DNA of 64,000 nt. Origin: CAVTSA01 sp963790575. GTDB lineage: Bacteria > Chloroflexota > Dormibacteria > Dormibacterales > Dormibacteraceae. The stretch covers positions 1 through 64,000 of the forward strand of contig CAWBPD010000018.1 in assembly GCA_963790575.1 (NCBI GenBank). Direction: 5' to 3'. The stretch's first letter is position 1; each line of letters starts with the position of its first letter. Below the pieces are notes generated by a model, which worked only from the letters and a program-made list of their open reading frames with translations, did no database searches and was not told the origin of the DNA. Positions 35,687-44,555 of this stretch are shown in pieces. Position numbers and translations under genes: made by a program.

Positions 35687-37656
35687 ATCTGTGGAGCTCC
35701 GTCCTCGCGGTGCTGGTGGTGGCAGCCCTGGGTCGGTGGCACGTCGAGCGCGGGGTTGCCATCGAAGAATCCGAAGGGCTTGAGTTGGAATCCCACGTGG
35801 GTGGCCGGCATCACCGGCCAGTCCTCCGGCCGGACCACGTGGTGCGCCGAGAAGCAGTGCCACAGCACCAGGTCCGTGTTCTCCACCGGACGATCAGCGG
35901 CCGTCCACTTGGGCAGGCCCTCCCCGCCCGGGCTCTGGTTGGGGTAGTCACCCGCCGGGAACCGCTCCGAAGGGTCGTAGGGCGTGACCCAGACGTTGTG
36001 GTTGGTGAACTGCGCCCGGTTCAGGGCGTGTGCGCCTGGTTGGTAGAAGTTGAGGGTGGACGGTCCCGGCTCCAGTTTGTAGGCCACGGGGTCGCCGACG
36101 CCGTTCTTCCGGGCCGGGTTGATGATCTTCCAGAACCGCCCCGCGTTGGCGTTGGCGTCGCGCTGGGCGGTGGACTCACGATCGAGCACCTTCTCCTTGA
36201 CCACCCAGGCGTTCCCCCAGGGGTTGTCGTCGCCCGGCGGCAACGCCTCCGAGTCGCACTCGACGACCGTGTTGCGCTCGCCGTCGACCATCATGTCCAG
36301 GCGCACGGCGAAGAAGTGCTGGTGGTTGGGCCCGTAGACCTGCGGGGCGACCAGGGTGCCGAACCGCGGCCGCACACCAGGGGCCACGGCGCCGTTGGAG
36401 ATGACGCCGGTCAGCTTGATCTCGTATTCGATGCCGCCGTCCTGATAGAGGTACCAGTAGTACCCGTACTCATAGTTGCCGACGGTGGCGACAGAGGAGA
36501 TGACGAGCCGGCGAGACCGCCGCATCTCCACCTCGCCGGTCCGGAAGTCGGTGTGCTTCCAGAGCATGCCGTGGTCCTCCTCGTGGAGGCAGACGGCGTT
36601 GGCGATGGTGGCGGCGTGTCCATCCTGGTCGTTGATGACCCCGTCGAAGTAGTGGATGTCGCCCAGGCAGTCGCAGCCCAACTCGAGGCTGTTGGTCATC
36701 GGGCCCAGGCCGTACTCGCCCATGTCGAAGACGTTCTTGCGATGGTGGTTGGGCGCCGGGTCGCCGTAGGGCACGAACATCTCGGTCAGCGAAGCCCGGT
36801 AGAGGATGGGCCGCTCCCGGTCGCCGTCGCAATAGGTGACGGTGTGCAGCGTCAACCCCTCGCGCGGGTTGAACCCGACCCGCAGGCGCCACTTCTGCCA
36901 GGAGATCTGGTGGCCGTCGACGGTGAAGCTGCGGCCGGCGGGCTGCGTGATCTCCACCGGCTTGAAGTCGGTGCGGGGGCCCTGCGGGAAGCGCGGGTAG
37001 TTGTGCGGCGCGGAGATGCCTTCGACCGTGTAGTTGGCAGCGTGCGGTGGGATCGGCACCACCCCGTGGTCTTCGACCTCGACCACGCGCCTCGTGTTCA
37101 GGTCGACCCGGACGATCAGGCCCTCGACCGGCCGCGCGTATCCGTTCTCGGTGTCGCTGCCGTCCCGCACCCAGGTCAGCGGCCGCACGAAGCGTCCCTG
37201 GGAGGGGTCGTCTTCTGGCCCGTCATATCCCAGCGACCAGGCGTCGAGCATCACGTGCTCGAGGTCGGTGACGCCTCGCTTGTGCATCGCCTCCTGCCAC
37301 CGCGGATCGTCCTTCACGATCTGCTCGACGATGACGAACTCCTCGCTGGTGATCGGCGGCTGTACGCCGGGACGATCCCGCCAGGCGGTGAGCTTCCCCT
37401 GGCTGAGTGAGACGGTGGCTTCGACGGCCACCCGGCGGCCCTGGTCCCAGAGCAACAGGTCCGCCTCCCGGGCGGCCTCGGCGCCCGCCAGGACGGCGGC
37501 TTTCGGCGGCTCCTTCAGCGAGACGTAGACGAAGCGGGTGGAGCCGTCGAGCCCCCGCGCCTCCCGCGCGATGCGCGACGCCGCCTCGACCTCCGCGGCG
37601 GTCAGTGGTTCCAGTGGATGCCGTCCAACCGTGACGGTGCGATCGACCGTTTGCAT
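35683..37656 (-). CDS. Copper amine oxidase, copy B
   Basis: 657 residues with TPQ Tyr, catalytic Asp and copper His intact. It has more substitutions from copy A than most genes, including the C-terminus (PPTQGCHHQHREDG for PPTEGCHREHGQDG), YTVEGIS for YTLEGIS, and TDFKPVE for PDLKPVE. The partner permease is broken in this copy. Confidence 0.92.
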   Translation of the reverse strand: MQTVDRTVTVGRHPLEPLTAAEVEAASRIAREARGLDGSTRFVYVSLKEPPKAAVLAGAEAAREADLLLWDQGRRVAVEATVSLSQGKLTAWRDRPGVQPPITSEEFVIVEQIVKDDPRWQEAMHKRGVTDLEHVMLDAWSLGYDGPEDDPSQGRFVRPLTWVRDGSDTENGYARPVEGLIVRVDLNTRRVVEVEDHGVVPIPPHAANYTVEGISAPHNYPRFPQGPRTDFKPVEITQPAGRSFTVDGHQISWQKWRLRVGFNPREGLTLHTVTYCDGDRERPILYRASLTEMFVPYGDPAPNHHRKNVFDMGEYGLGPMTNSLELGCDCLGDIHYFDGVINDQDGHAATIANAVCLHEEDHGMLWKHTDFRTGEVEMRRSRRLVISSVATVGNYEYGYYWYLYQDGGIEYEIKLTGVISNGAVAPGVRPRFGTLVAPQVYGPNHQHFFAVRLDMMVDGERNTVVECDSEALPPGDDNPWGNAWVVKEKVLDRESTAQRDANANAGRFWKIINPARKNGVGDPVAYKLEPGPSTLNFYQPGAHALNRAQFTNHNVWVTPYDPSERFPAGDYPNQSPGGEGLPKWTAADRPVENTDLVLWHCFSAHHVVRPEDWPVMPATHVGFQLKPFGFFDGNPALDVPPTQGCHHQHREDGAPQI

Positions 37657-37794
37657 GGTGGAGTCCCCCCTCCAAAAGCTGCCGTAGTCGCTGGCGGGGA
37701 GCATATGCCGCCATCTGGGCCTCGTCAATCGTCAGGCCTGTATGAGCGAAGGTCGGCTGGCCTGGTACGCGGGCTACCAACCCGGCGCGGCTGG

Positions 37795-38208
37795 TTACGG
37801 GAGCAGGTCGGCGAACCAGAAGCCGTCGCGCAGCACGCGTTCCCCGGGCTCGACGTCGACCGGTCGGGTGAAGTCGGGAGAGACGTCCTCCAGGAAGAGG
37901 TCCCCGAACACGATCGCGGTGATCCCCTGGCCGGTGGCGCACTCCAGTGCACGGGCGAACGCCGCCTCGTAGGCCGGGTTGGGGCAGGGCCACGGCAGCT
38001 CGACGGTGTGGACGGGAAGGCGGAGTCGCCGGGCCTGGGTCTCGAGGAGCCGGCGCCGGACGCCGTGCATGGAGACTCGATCGAAGGCGGCGGTGACCGT
38101 GGTCAGCAGACCCCGCACCTCGAGGCTCGGGTCGGACAGCGCGCGATGCAGGGCCCACGCGCTGTCCTTGCCGCTGCTCCATGAGACCCAGGCGGTGCGG
38201 CGCCTCAC
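37795..38208 (-). pseudogene. Dph6-like PP-loop ATPase with in-frame internal loss
   Basis: 137 residues. The N-terminus has the PP-loop SWSSGKDSAWALH (from residue 9), and the central part LPWPCPNPAYE up to VFGDLFLEDV is typical of bacterial Dph6/COG2102 ATP pyrophosphatase-like proteins. The next residues jump to PVDVEPGERVLRDGFWFADLLP, which is the extreme C-terminus of the family. About 80 residues that normally lie between (near 37881) are missing, without loss of frame. The ATP site remains but the catalytic core is incomplete. It begins 68 bases beyond the repeat edge and faces the tRNA gene. Confidence 0.65.
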
Positions 38209-38303
38209 GTCGGGAACGTCCCGTGCCGAAGGGGCAAATCGGTAACATGGTGCGTCGCCCGGTCGAGCCGACCGCGTGCAGGCAGCTCCGCTGTCGGGTA
38301 TGT

Positions 38304-38380
38304 GGCCCCGTCGTCTAGTGGCCTAGGACGCAGCCCTCTCAAGGCTGAGATCGCGGGTTCGAACCCCGCCGGGGTCACCA
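38304..38380 (+). tRNA. tRNA-Glu (anticodon CTC)
   Basis: The full cloverleaf is readable. Acceptor stem GGCCCCG pairs with CGGGGTC, the anticodon arm CAGCC-CTCTCAA-GGCTG gives anticodon CTC at 38338-38340, and the T arm is CGGGTTCGAACCCCG-like. The encoded CCA end is at 38378-38380. It reads GAG codons. A short T stretch (CTTTTC) follows. Confidence 0.95.
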
Positions 38381-38976
38381 CTTTTCGAGTTCGAGACCGG
38401 GCGCGCAGGTCGTGTTTGACCCACACGCGGGAACGGACGCGATCCGGCGCGGCCGTACCCAACCGACGATGTCGGGTTCTCCTGCTCCCTTCTTAGTCCG
38501 ACGCCGGAGCTGATCAAACCGTGGGAGACAGGGCAGGCGGACGGATCGCTGGCGAAGTTCCTGGTCCTTTGCGACATGACCGGCGTGGACAAGCCGGCCC
38601 TTGACCGATGCGCTGATGGCGATGCTGTCGAGCAAGGAGGCCGCCTTCAAGGCAGCGGGCGTGCCGATCGGGGATGGCCTGGCGGATTCTGTCTAACCCC
38701 GAGCCCGGGCCGGCGCTCCGGCCCGCCACCGTGCGACAGGCTCTGGCCATGACCGAACGACGGTGCGCACCGGAGATGGCGGTGGGGACGGAAGAGAAGA
38801 TGGGTTCTATCTGGTCTGACCGTGCTCGTCAGCACCATGCTGGTCGTGGTCGGCGCCTGCAACGGGACCTGGGTCCTGATCATGTCGAGCCCCACAAGGG
38901 CCGACGGATTCCGGACGCGCGCGTGATGTGGCGGCTCGCGGCGCGCGCGCAGCCGGGGAGCTGAGGCAGACACAAG
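38381..38976. other. Gene-poor stretch after tRNA-Glu with a short coding relic
   Basis: Most of this region shows no gene. From about 38504 a frame reads ELIKPWETGQADGSLAKF and VLCDMTGVDKPAL. After a 1-base shift near 38608 it continues ALMAMLSSKEAAFKAAG up to a stop at about 38695. This looks like one small frameshifted gene, but I do not recognise the family. Confidence 0.4.
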
Positions 38977-39654
38977 GTGGGCGGCGCGATCGGCCAGCTG
39001 CTGCCGGCGGCCGTGGGCGTGGCCCTGAGCCCGCTGCCGATCGTGGCCGTGGTTCTCATGTTGGTCACCCCGAAGGGCCGTCTCAACGGATCCGTCTTCG
39101 ACGCCGGATGGGTCGCCGGCCTGGGGGTTGTGGGGGCGATCGTGCTTGTGGTGGCCGGCGGCCTGGGCGTGGGTGGGGGTGCCAAGCCGGCGACGTGGGC
39201 CAGCGTCCTCAAGCTCGTCCTCGGTCTCCTGCTGCTCCTGGTCGGCGTCCGTCAGTGGCGAGCGCGACCGCGCGAGGAGGAGGAAGCGGCGACCCCGAAG
39301 TGGATGAGTGCGCTCGACACTTTTAGCCCCCTCAAAGCCGCAGGCGCGGGCGTCCTGCTGTCGGCTGCGAACCCCAAAAATCTGTTGCTGGCAGTGGCCG
39401 CGGCGGCCGCGGTCGCGCAGGCCGGTATCCCCACCGGGCAGCAGGTCGGCGCCTACGCCGTCTTCGTCGTCATCGCCAGCGTGGGCGTGGCCGCTCCCGT
39501 CGTCTTGGCGCTGGCGCTTGGCGACCGGTCGCGGGCCTTGCTCGACCGGCTGAAGGTCTGGATGGCACGCAACAACACCGTGATCATGTCGGTCCTGCTG
39601 CTCATCCTCGGCGTCAAGCTGGTCGGTGACGCCATCACCGGCCTCACCTCGTAG
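38977..39654 (+). CDS. GAP-family (Sap/LysE-like) membrane protein
   Basis: 225 residues, GTG start with GAGG about ten bases upstream. Six hydrophobic segments; AAVGVALSPLPIVAVVLML and a charged loop before TFSPLKAAGAGVLLSAANPKN match the GAP/sulfolipid-addressing protein family, whose mycobacterial member Sap helps export sulfolipid. The substrate here is unknown. It is the first intact protein gene after the tRNA. Confidence 0.75.
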   Translation: MGGAIGQLLPAAVGVALSPLPIVAVVLMLVTPKGRLNGSVFDAGWVAGLGVVGAIVLVVAGGLGVGGGAKPATWASVLKLVLGLLLLLVGVRQWRARPREEEEAATPKWMSALDTFSPLKAAGAGVLLSAANPKNLLLAVAAAAAVAQAGIPTGQQVGAYAVFVVIASVGVAAPVVLALALGDRSRALLDRLKVWMARNNTVIMSVLLLILGVKLVGDAITGLTS

Positions 39655-39946
39655 CCCCGGCGCGCAACCGACCGCCCAGGCGATCGTTCTCCACTTCTGT
39701 GGCCGGGCTTCCCGCCGGCTGCGTCGAGCATGCCGGAAGCATGGGCGGCGCGCCTGATGCGTAGACAAATTCCACGAAGCCGGGCCGAGGCGGCGCGGTC
39801 CCGGCAGTGCCTCGTCGCGGCCCGCCACGGAAGGGTCAGGTTCTGTCTACGGATGCGGCCGCGGCACGGCTCCGGCCTCTCAGCCTCTCGGCATGCTCGA
39901 CTGGCGCCGCGACGGCGCCACCCACCCACCAGTGAGGAGGACGGCG

Positions 39947-40093
39947 ATGGCGACGCTGACCGCTCTGAAGTTCCGGACCGCCGGTGGCGGCGACCGCGCG
40001 CCGGCGACGTTCGACAACCTTCAGAAGCAGCAGCCCGTCCAGGTCCACGGCGCGCCGGCGGTGACCTGGCCTGCAAGGAGCAGGACGTGTTGA
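39947..40093 (+). pseudogene. N-terminal fragment of a DUF1269-type protein
   Basis: A good GAGGAGG site precedes the ATG. MATLTALKFRTAGGGDRA followed by TFDNLQKQQPVQVHGAPAVTWP is the start of a DUF1269-type protein (normally about 160 residues). It ends after 48 residues, where sequence from the neighbouring LURP-one relic begins. A complete DUF1269 gene lies 500 bases downstream, so this may be a truncated paralogue. Confidence 0.6.
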
Positions 40094-40099
40094 GGGGCA

Positions 40100-40571
40100 G
40101 ACGGCGAGAGCGTCGGGAGGAGCGGACGGATGGTCGCGCCAATCGCTATCTGATGCGACGGCGGCTGCTCTCGATCGGGGACGACTTCTGGATCCGGAAC
40201 GATCGGGGACAGCGGACCTTCAAGGTCGACCGCAAGGCGCTCCGGCTGCGCAAGACGCTGGTCTTCGAGGACGCGGGCGGCGATCCGCGGCCCGAACGGC
40301 GGCACGATCGCCTCCGTCAAGAAGGCGATGATCGCGCCCCTGCGAGGTGCTGGACGCCCGGGTCCAGAACGGCCCGGACCTCTCGGTGCCGGGCAACCTG
40401 CTGGACCGCGAGTACGCGATCGGCGAGGGTCGCGAGACCGTGGCCCGGGTTTCGAAGCGATGGTTCCGCGTCGCCGACACCTACGGGGTCGAGGTCGCTC
40501 CTCGCCAGGACGACGTCCTCGTGCTGGCCTTCACCACCGCCATCGACGCGATGGCCCACCCCGGGCGATAG
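40100..40571 (+). pseudogene. LURP-one-related (tubby-like) protein, broken
   Basis: Fragments in three frames follow family order: RYLMRRRLLSIGDDFWIRND and FKVDRKALRLRKTLVFEDAG in one; TIASVKKAMIAPLRG in the second; and LSVPGNLLDREYAIGEG to SKRWFRVADTYGVEVAP and AFTTAIDAM in the third. The centre is shortened as well as frameshifted. The intact family member would be a phospholipid-scramblase-like beta barrel of about 165 residues with unknown role. Confidence 0.7.
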
Positions 40572-40598
40572 CCCGGCGAGTCCCAGGAGAAGTGAGAG

Positions 40599-41108
40599 AT
40601 GGCAGAAGCCCCCCTGCAGGCGGTCGTCGCGGCCTTCCGGACCCCCGAGGGCGCTTCCGAGGCGCTGAAGCAGCTGAAAGGCGTGGACAGGGACGTCTTG
40701 CACGTCAGGGAGGCGGCGGTGCTGGTACGGGACGCGGACAACGAGCTTCAGATCAAGGAGTCCCACCACATAGCAAAGGGGGCCGTGGTCGGCGGTGTCG
40801 CCGGTGCCGTGGTCGGCCTGGTCGCCGGACCGGTGGGCTGGGTCACAGTCGGTGGCGCCGCCGTTGGTGCGCTTGCCAACCGCCTGCGTGACACCGGCTT
40901 CCCAGACGGCCGCCTGAGGCAGATCGGCGAGGCCCTGACACCCGGCAGCTCGGCGCTGGTCGCGATCGTCGAGCACCGCTGGGTCAGGGACGTGGAGCAG
41001 CAGCTCCAGGCGGCAGCGGCCGACGTGGCCACCGAGGAGATGCAGGCCGAGGTGGCCGCCCAGCTTGACGAGGTCGGCACCGGACCCGCGGCCGGGGGCG
41101 TTCACTGA
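40599..41108 (+). CDS. DUF1269-family protein
   Basis: 169 residues. A Rossmann-like N-terminal part (LQAVVAAFRTPEGASEALKQL) leads to a glycine-rich hydrophobic hairpin (GAVVGGVAGAVVGLVAGPVGWV) near 62-85, then TGFPDGRLRQIGEALTPGSSALVAIVEHRWV, the DUF1269 ending. The function is unknown; family members are often stress or membrane associated. A GGAGAA stretch precedes the ATG. Confidence 0.75.
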   Translation: MAEAPLQAVVAAFRTPEGASEALKQLKGVDRDVLHVREAAVLVRDADNELQIKESHHIAKGAVVGGVAGAVVGLVAGPVGWVTVGGAAVGALANRLRDTGFPDGRLRQIGEALTPGSSALVAIVEHRWVRDVEQQLQAAAADVATEEMQAEVAAQLDEVGTGPAAGGVH

Positions 41109-41256
41109 CGCTTGCCGCCGGCCGGCGCCCCAGCCCGGGTCCCCGCGGCTCGACGCACGGCCCGACGCCCCCGCCACCTACCGAGCGGTGCGCAGGGTGG
41201 TTCGGGCACCCGGCCGGAGCGCCTGACCGGAAGCGGACCGAGCGAGAGACCGGGCA

Positions 41257-42939
41257 GTGAAGCTGCCCTTCGGGGTCGGACGCGACACTCTGGGCCGGGA
41301 CGCCGCCGCCGGCCTGGTTCTCGGCGTGGAGAGCGTGCCCGACGGTCTCGCCGCCGGATTGCTCGCCGGGGTCAACCCCCTCTGGGGCCTCTACGCGTAC
41401 CTGTTCGGCACGATCGGCGGCTCGTTCTTCACCAGCTCCGCCTTCATGGCGGTCCAGGCCACGGGCGCCATGGCCATCGTCATCGCCGACGTCCCCGCCG
41501 TTCACGACGGTGCCGACGCGGGCCAGGCACTCTTCACCCTGTCCATGCTCACCGGTGTGGTGATGCTCGCGGCCGGGCTTCTGCGGCTCGGGTGGGTCCT
41601 CCGGTTCCTGTCGAACTCCGTGATGGTGGGGTTCATCAGCGCCGTCGGCGTCAACATCATCCTCGGGCAGCTGGCGAACCTCACCGGCTACGACGCGGAG
41701 GGGGCAAACCGTGTCGTCCGCGCTTTCAACACCCTTGTCCATCCCGGCCAGCTCCACCTGCAGTCCCTCGCGGTCGGGGCCGTCACGGTCGCGCTGATAC
41801 TCCTCCTGGAACGCACCAAGGTCGGCTCGCTCGGCCTGGTGCTGGCGGTCATCGTCACCTCGGCGGGCGTGGCCCTCCTGGGCTGGACCGATGTCGCCAC
41901 GGTCGGCCAGCTTGGCGAGATCCCGCGAGCCCTCCCGCTGCCCCAGGTTCCGGCGCTCCGGCTGGTGCCTCGGCTGGTGGCCCCAGCGCTGTCACTCGCG
42001 TTGGTGGGACTGATCCAGGGGGCCGCCATCACGGGCAGCTTCCCCAACCCCGACGGCCGCCAGCCCAGTGCATCCCGCGACTTCATCCGTCAGGGCGTCG
42101 CGAACGTGATCGCCGGGATCTTCCAGGGCATGCCGGTGGGCGGGTCCATGTCGGCCTCGTCGCTGAACAAGGCCGCGGGCGCCCGTTCGCGCGCGTCACT
42201 GATGATGGCCAGCCTGGTGATGGCGGCGGTGATCGTCGCCTTCGCGGGCCTGGTCGGCTACATCGCGATGCCGGCCCTGGCCGGCCTGCTCATGCTCGTC
42301 GGCTTCCGGACCATCAAGCCTGCTGGCCTGCTGTCGGTGTGGAAGACGGGCATCGTCCAGAAGGTGGTCCTGGTGACCAGCTTCGGGCTCACCATGGTCA
42401 TCCCGTTGCAGTACGCGGTCCTCGTGGCGGTGGGCCTGTCAGCGATCCTGCATGTGGTGCGGCAGTCGAACCAGATCACCGTCAAGCGGTGGCTGCTCGA
42501 CCCGAGCGGGGATGTCATCGAGACGGACCCGCCGGCAGAGCTCCCCTCGGGAGAGGTGGTCGCGCTCGAGCCATACGGGAGCCTCTTCTTCGGGGCGGCG
42601 CCGGGGTTCGAATCACAGCTCCCCGCTCCAGTAGGTGCCGAACGTAACTCCGTGGTCATCCTGCGGCTGCGCGGACGCCCCGAGCTCGGCACCACCTTCA
42701 TGGACGTACTGCGGCGCTACGCGGAAGCTCTCACCGCTGCCGGAAGCAAGCTGGTCATCGTCTCGGCCGGCGAACGCATCCAGGAACAACTACGGGCGAC
42801 CGGGATCACCGAACTGATCGGCCTGGAGAACTTCTACGCGGGGAATGAGCGGGTGGGCGCCGCGCTCAAACGTGCCTACGCGGATGCGACGGCATGGATC
42901 GCGCAAAACCCGCGCGAGGGACAGGCCGATGTTCCGTGA
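41257..42939 (+). CDS. SulP-family anion permease with STAS domain
   Basis: 560 residues from a GTG at 41257. About 10-12 membrane helices (AGLVLGVESVPDGLAAGLLAG and FMAVQATGAMAIVIADV near the start, then GFISAVGVNIILGQL) make up the SLC26/SulP core. Residues from about 440 form a cytoplasmic STAS domain (NSVVILRLRGRPELGTTFMD and KLVIVSAGERIQEQLRATG). The family carries sulfate, bicarbonate or dicarboxylates; the substrate cannot be assigned. It appears intact. Confidence 0.88.
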   Translation: MKLPFGVGRDTLGRDAAAGLVLGVESVPDGLAAGLLAGVNPLWGLYAYLFGTIGGSFFTSSAFMAVQATGAMAIVIADVPAVHDGADAGQALFTLSMLTGVVMLAAGLLRLGWVLRFLSNSVMVGFISAVGVNIILGQLANLTGYDAEGANRVVRAFNTLVHPGQLHLQSLAVGAVTVALILLLERTKVGSLGLVLAVIVTSAGVALLGWTDVATVGQLGEIPRALPLPQVPALRLVPRLVAPALSLALVGLIQGAAITGSFPNPDGRQPSASRDFIRQGVANVIAGIFQGMPVGGSMSASSLNKAAGARSRASLMMASLVMAAVIVAFAGLVGYIAMPALAGLLMLVGFRTIKPAGLLSVWKTGIVQKVVLVTSFGLTMVIPLQYAVLVAVGLSAILHVVRQSNQITVKRWLLDPSGDVIETDPPAELPSGEVVALEPYGSLFFGAAPGFESQLPAPVGAERNSVVILRLRGRPELGTTFMDVLRRYAEALTAAGSKLVIVSAGERIQEQLRATGITELIGLENFYAGNERVGAALKRAYADATAWIAQNPREGQADVP

Positions 42940-43494
42940 CCGGCCGGCTGCTGCTCCTCGGCCTCTTCGACCAGCCGGCCGGGCTTCATCCTCCCGATAC
43001 TCCGTGCCGGCGGCGGGTCGCCGGACCGCAGCCAAATGTCGTGGATTCGTCTAGGTCCGTCGGGCCTCGGAGGCAGGCTCGTCCCATCGAGGGGGCATTC
43101 TTCAGGGGAGGCGCCGGTCTCGCGACCTCCTTCTTGGTCCCTACCCCCCGACCGGCGTCAGCATCTCCCCTCCGGCGCCCGGTCACCGACAAGGCCAGAG
43201 ATGCCGACGGATCGGCCAGGCCAGGGTGGCGGTGATCAGGCACGCCGCCCCAGGAGTCCCAGGCGACGAACACGCCGGCGACGGTTCCGATTGCCCGGGA
43301 GCAGGGCTTCAGCAGCCTGTGGCCTACGCGTCGTCTGTCGAACACCATGCGTTTGGTCGCCAGGAGGTGTTGGCCCTCAGGGCGGTCCTGGGAAGCCTGA
43401 CAGAGCGGCTACACCCGCACCCCACTGCTCTGACCGCCACGGCGCCGCCGGCGGCAGCATCCCAGCAGAGTCGGACTCCGGGGAAGCGCCTCAG
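42940..43494. other. Gap without a recognisable gene
   Basis: Only arginine- and proline-rich frames with no family resemblance or ribosome site were seen on either strand. Confidence 0.5.
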
Positions 43495-44127
43495 CTACGG
43501 CGCGGTCTGCTGCGCCGGCGGTGCCGATGAGGAGGCTCCAGCCTCGATCGTGTCGAGGGCGACCCCCACTCGATCGGCGAATTCGTCCATCAGAGCCCGT
43601 TCGCCCGCCGTGAAGGGATCTCTGCCCTTTCGCGCGAACGCGAAGACACCAAGCGCGCCGGGCCCGGTCCCTCGTCGCGAGGCGATGGGCACCGCGCGGA
43701 CGATCTGAGCGCCATCGATGGTGTCCCATTGAAGATCGAGGTGGGCACCCCTTCGCGCGACGTCCCGCACCAGCGAGACGCCCAGATCAGGGTCGCCGTC
43801 ATCGGTGGTCGCCCATGGCCCTTCTGCTGCCTCCACCGTCAGCCCCGCGGGCCGGCTCGAGGAACGTCCGACCAGGACCTCGGCGTCCGGGATCAGATCA
43901 CGAGCATGCTCGGTGGCGACCCCGTACACCTGTCCGGCGTCGTTCGCCGTGCGCAGCGCGAGGACCGCTGCCAGGAGCCGGTCTGCGTGATTGGACACCA
44001 TGCCGGCGCCGGCATCGACCGTCCGGAGTATCAGGTGCGTCACGTCTCCCGACAGGCCGCGAAGTGGGACCACCTCTACTTCCCAGACCGCGCCCGGCCG
44101 CACTCCATTTCCATTGGGGCGCGGCAT
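43495..44127 (-). pseudogene. PAS-GAF fragment of a lost signalling protein
   Basis: 210 residues. The first 35 (VWEVEVVPLRGLSGDVTHLIL) are the last strands of a PAS domain, followed by a linker helix (LAAVLALRTANDAGQVYGVATEH) and one complete GAF domain ending AGERALMDEFADRVGVALDTIE. The PAS start and any output domain are missing, so it is probably the middle of a former sensor protein. It directly follows a receiver-domain fragment, and the two look joined by a deletion. It might still be translated as a lone GAF protein. Confidence 0.55.
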
Positions 44128-44159
44128 CCAGACCCCGATCTTCTCGGGGCTGGCGGACC

Positions 44160-44423
44160 TTACCGCCGATTCACGTCGATCAGCACGACGTCGGGACGGA
44201 TGTCCTGCACACGTCCCAGTGCCTCCGCCCCGCTGGCGGCCTCGCCTACGATCTCGAATTCGCCGTCGCCCTGCAGGGACGAGCGCAGACCTGCCCGCGT
44301 GGCCGGGTGCTCGTCGACGATCATGACCCTGGTCCGGCCTCCAGGCGCGCGGGTCCCGAGGAGAGGACGCTCACTCGTCGGCGATGGACCGTCGACTGTC
44401 CACGGGGCACCGCTCACATTCAT
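44160..44423 (-). pseudogene. Truncated response-regulator receiver domain
   Basis: TRVMIVDEHPATRAGLRSSL, then FEIVGEAASGAEALGRV and RPDVVLIDVNRR: a NarL-type receiver that stops right after the phospho-acceptor Asp (LID). The remaining receiver strands and the DNA-binding domain are gone, replaced by the PAS-GAF fragment. The start is uncertain; Met at 44423 is the nearest plausible one. Confidence 0.65.
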
Positions 44424-44449
44424 TACAGCCGAAGCTACGCCCACCTTCA

Positions 44450-44465
44450 GGGGACATCTATCCCC
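44450..44465. promoter_or_regulatory. Imperfect palindrome resembling a DosR box
   Basis: GGGGACATCTATCCCC matches the mycobacterial DosR consensus GGGGACTWWAGTCCCC at the outer positions (12 of 16) but not in the core. It lies upstream of the truncated receiver gene. A related TCCCC/GGGA pair follows at about 44483-44500. Confidence 0.25.
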
Positions 44466-44555
44466 CAAAAGAGGGCGTTTGTATCCCCTTTGTGTGGGAC
44501 ATTCCTGGAAGCCGTGGCGGTCCGTCCACGGCCTGCCCACGGACGGATCAAACGC

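Larger units (their letters stand above)
19381..37726. repeat. Copy B of the tandem direct repeat
   Basis: It matches copy A from its first base. Net length is shorter by about 1,030 bases because of one 1,038-base deletion (junction near 22337-22346) and small indels: +9 and -1 near 25740-25795, +1 near 26336, +1 near 34785. The right edge at 37726 passes into unique DNA (AATCGTCAGG). No transposase or integrase sits at either junction. Confidence 0.95.

Noticed and set aside
38304..38380. tRNA-Glu as integration site of the repeated block
   Set aside because: No integrase, no repeated tRNA 3' end in the window, and the repeat edge is almost 600 bases away.
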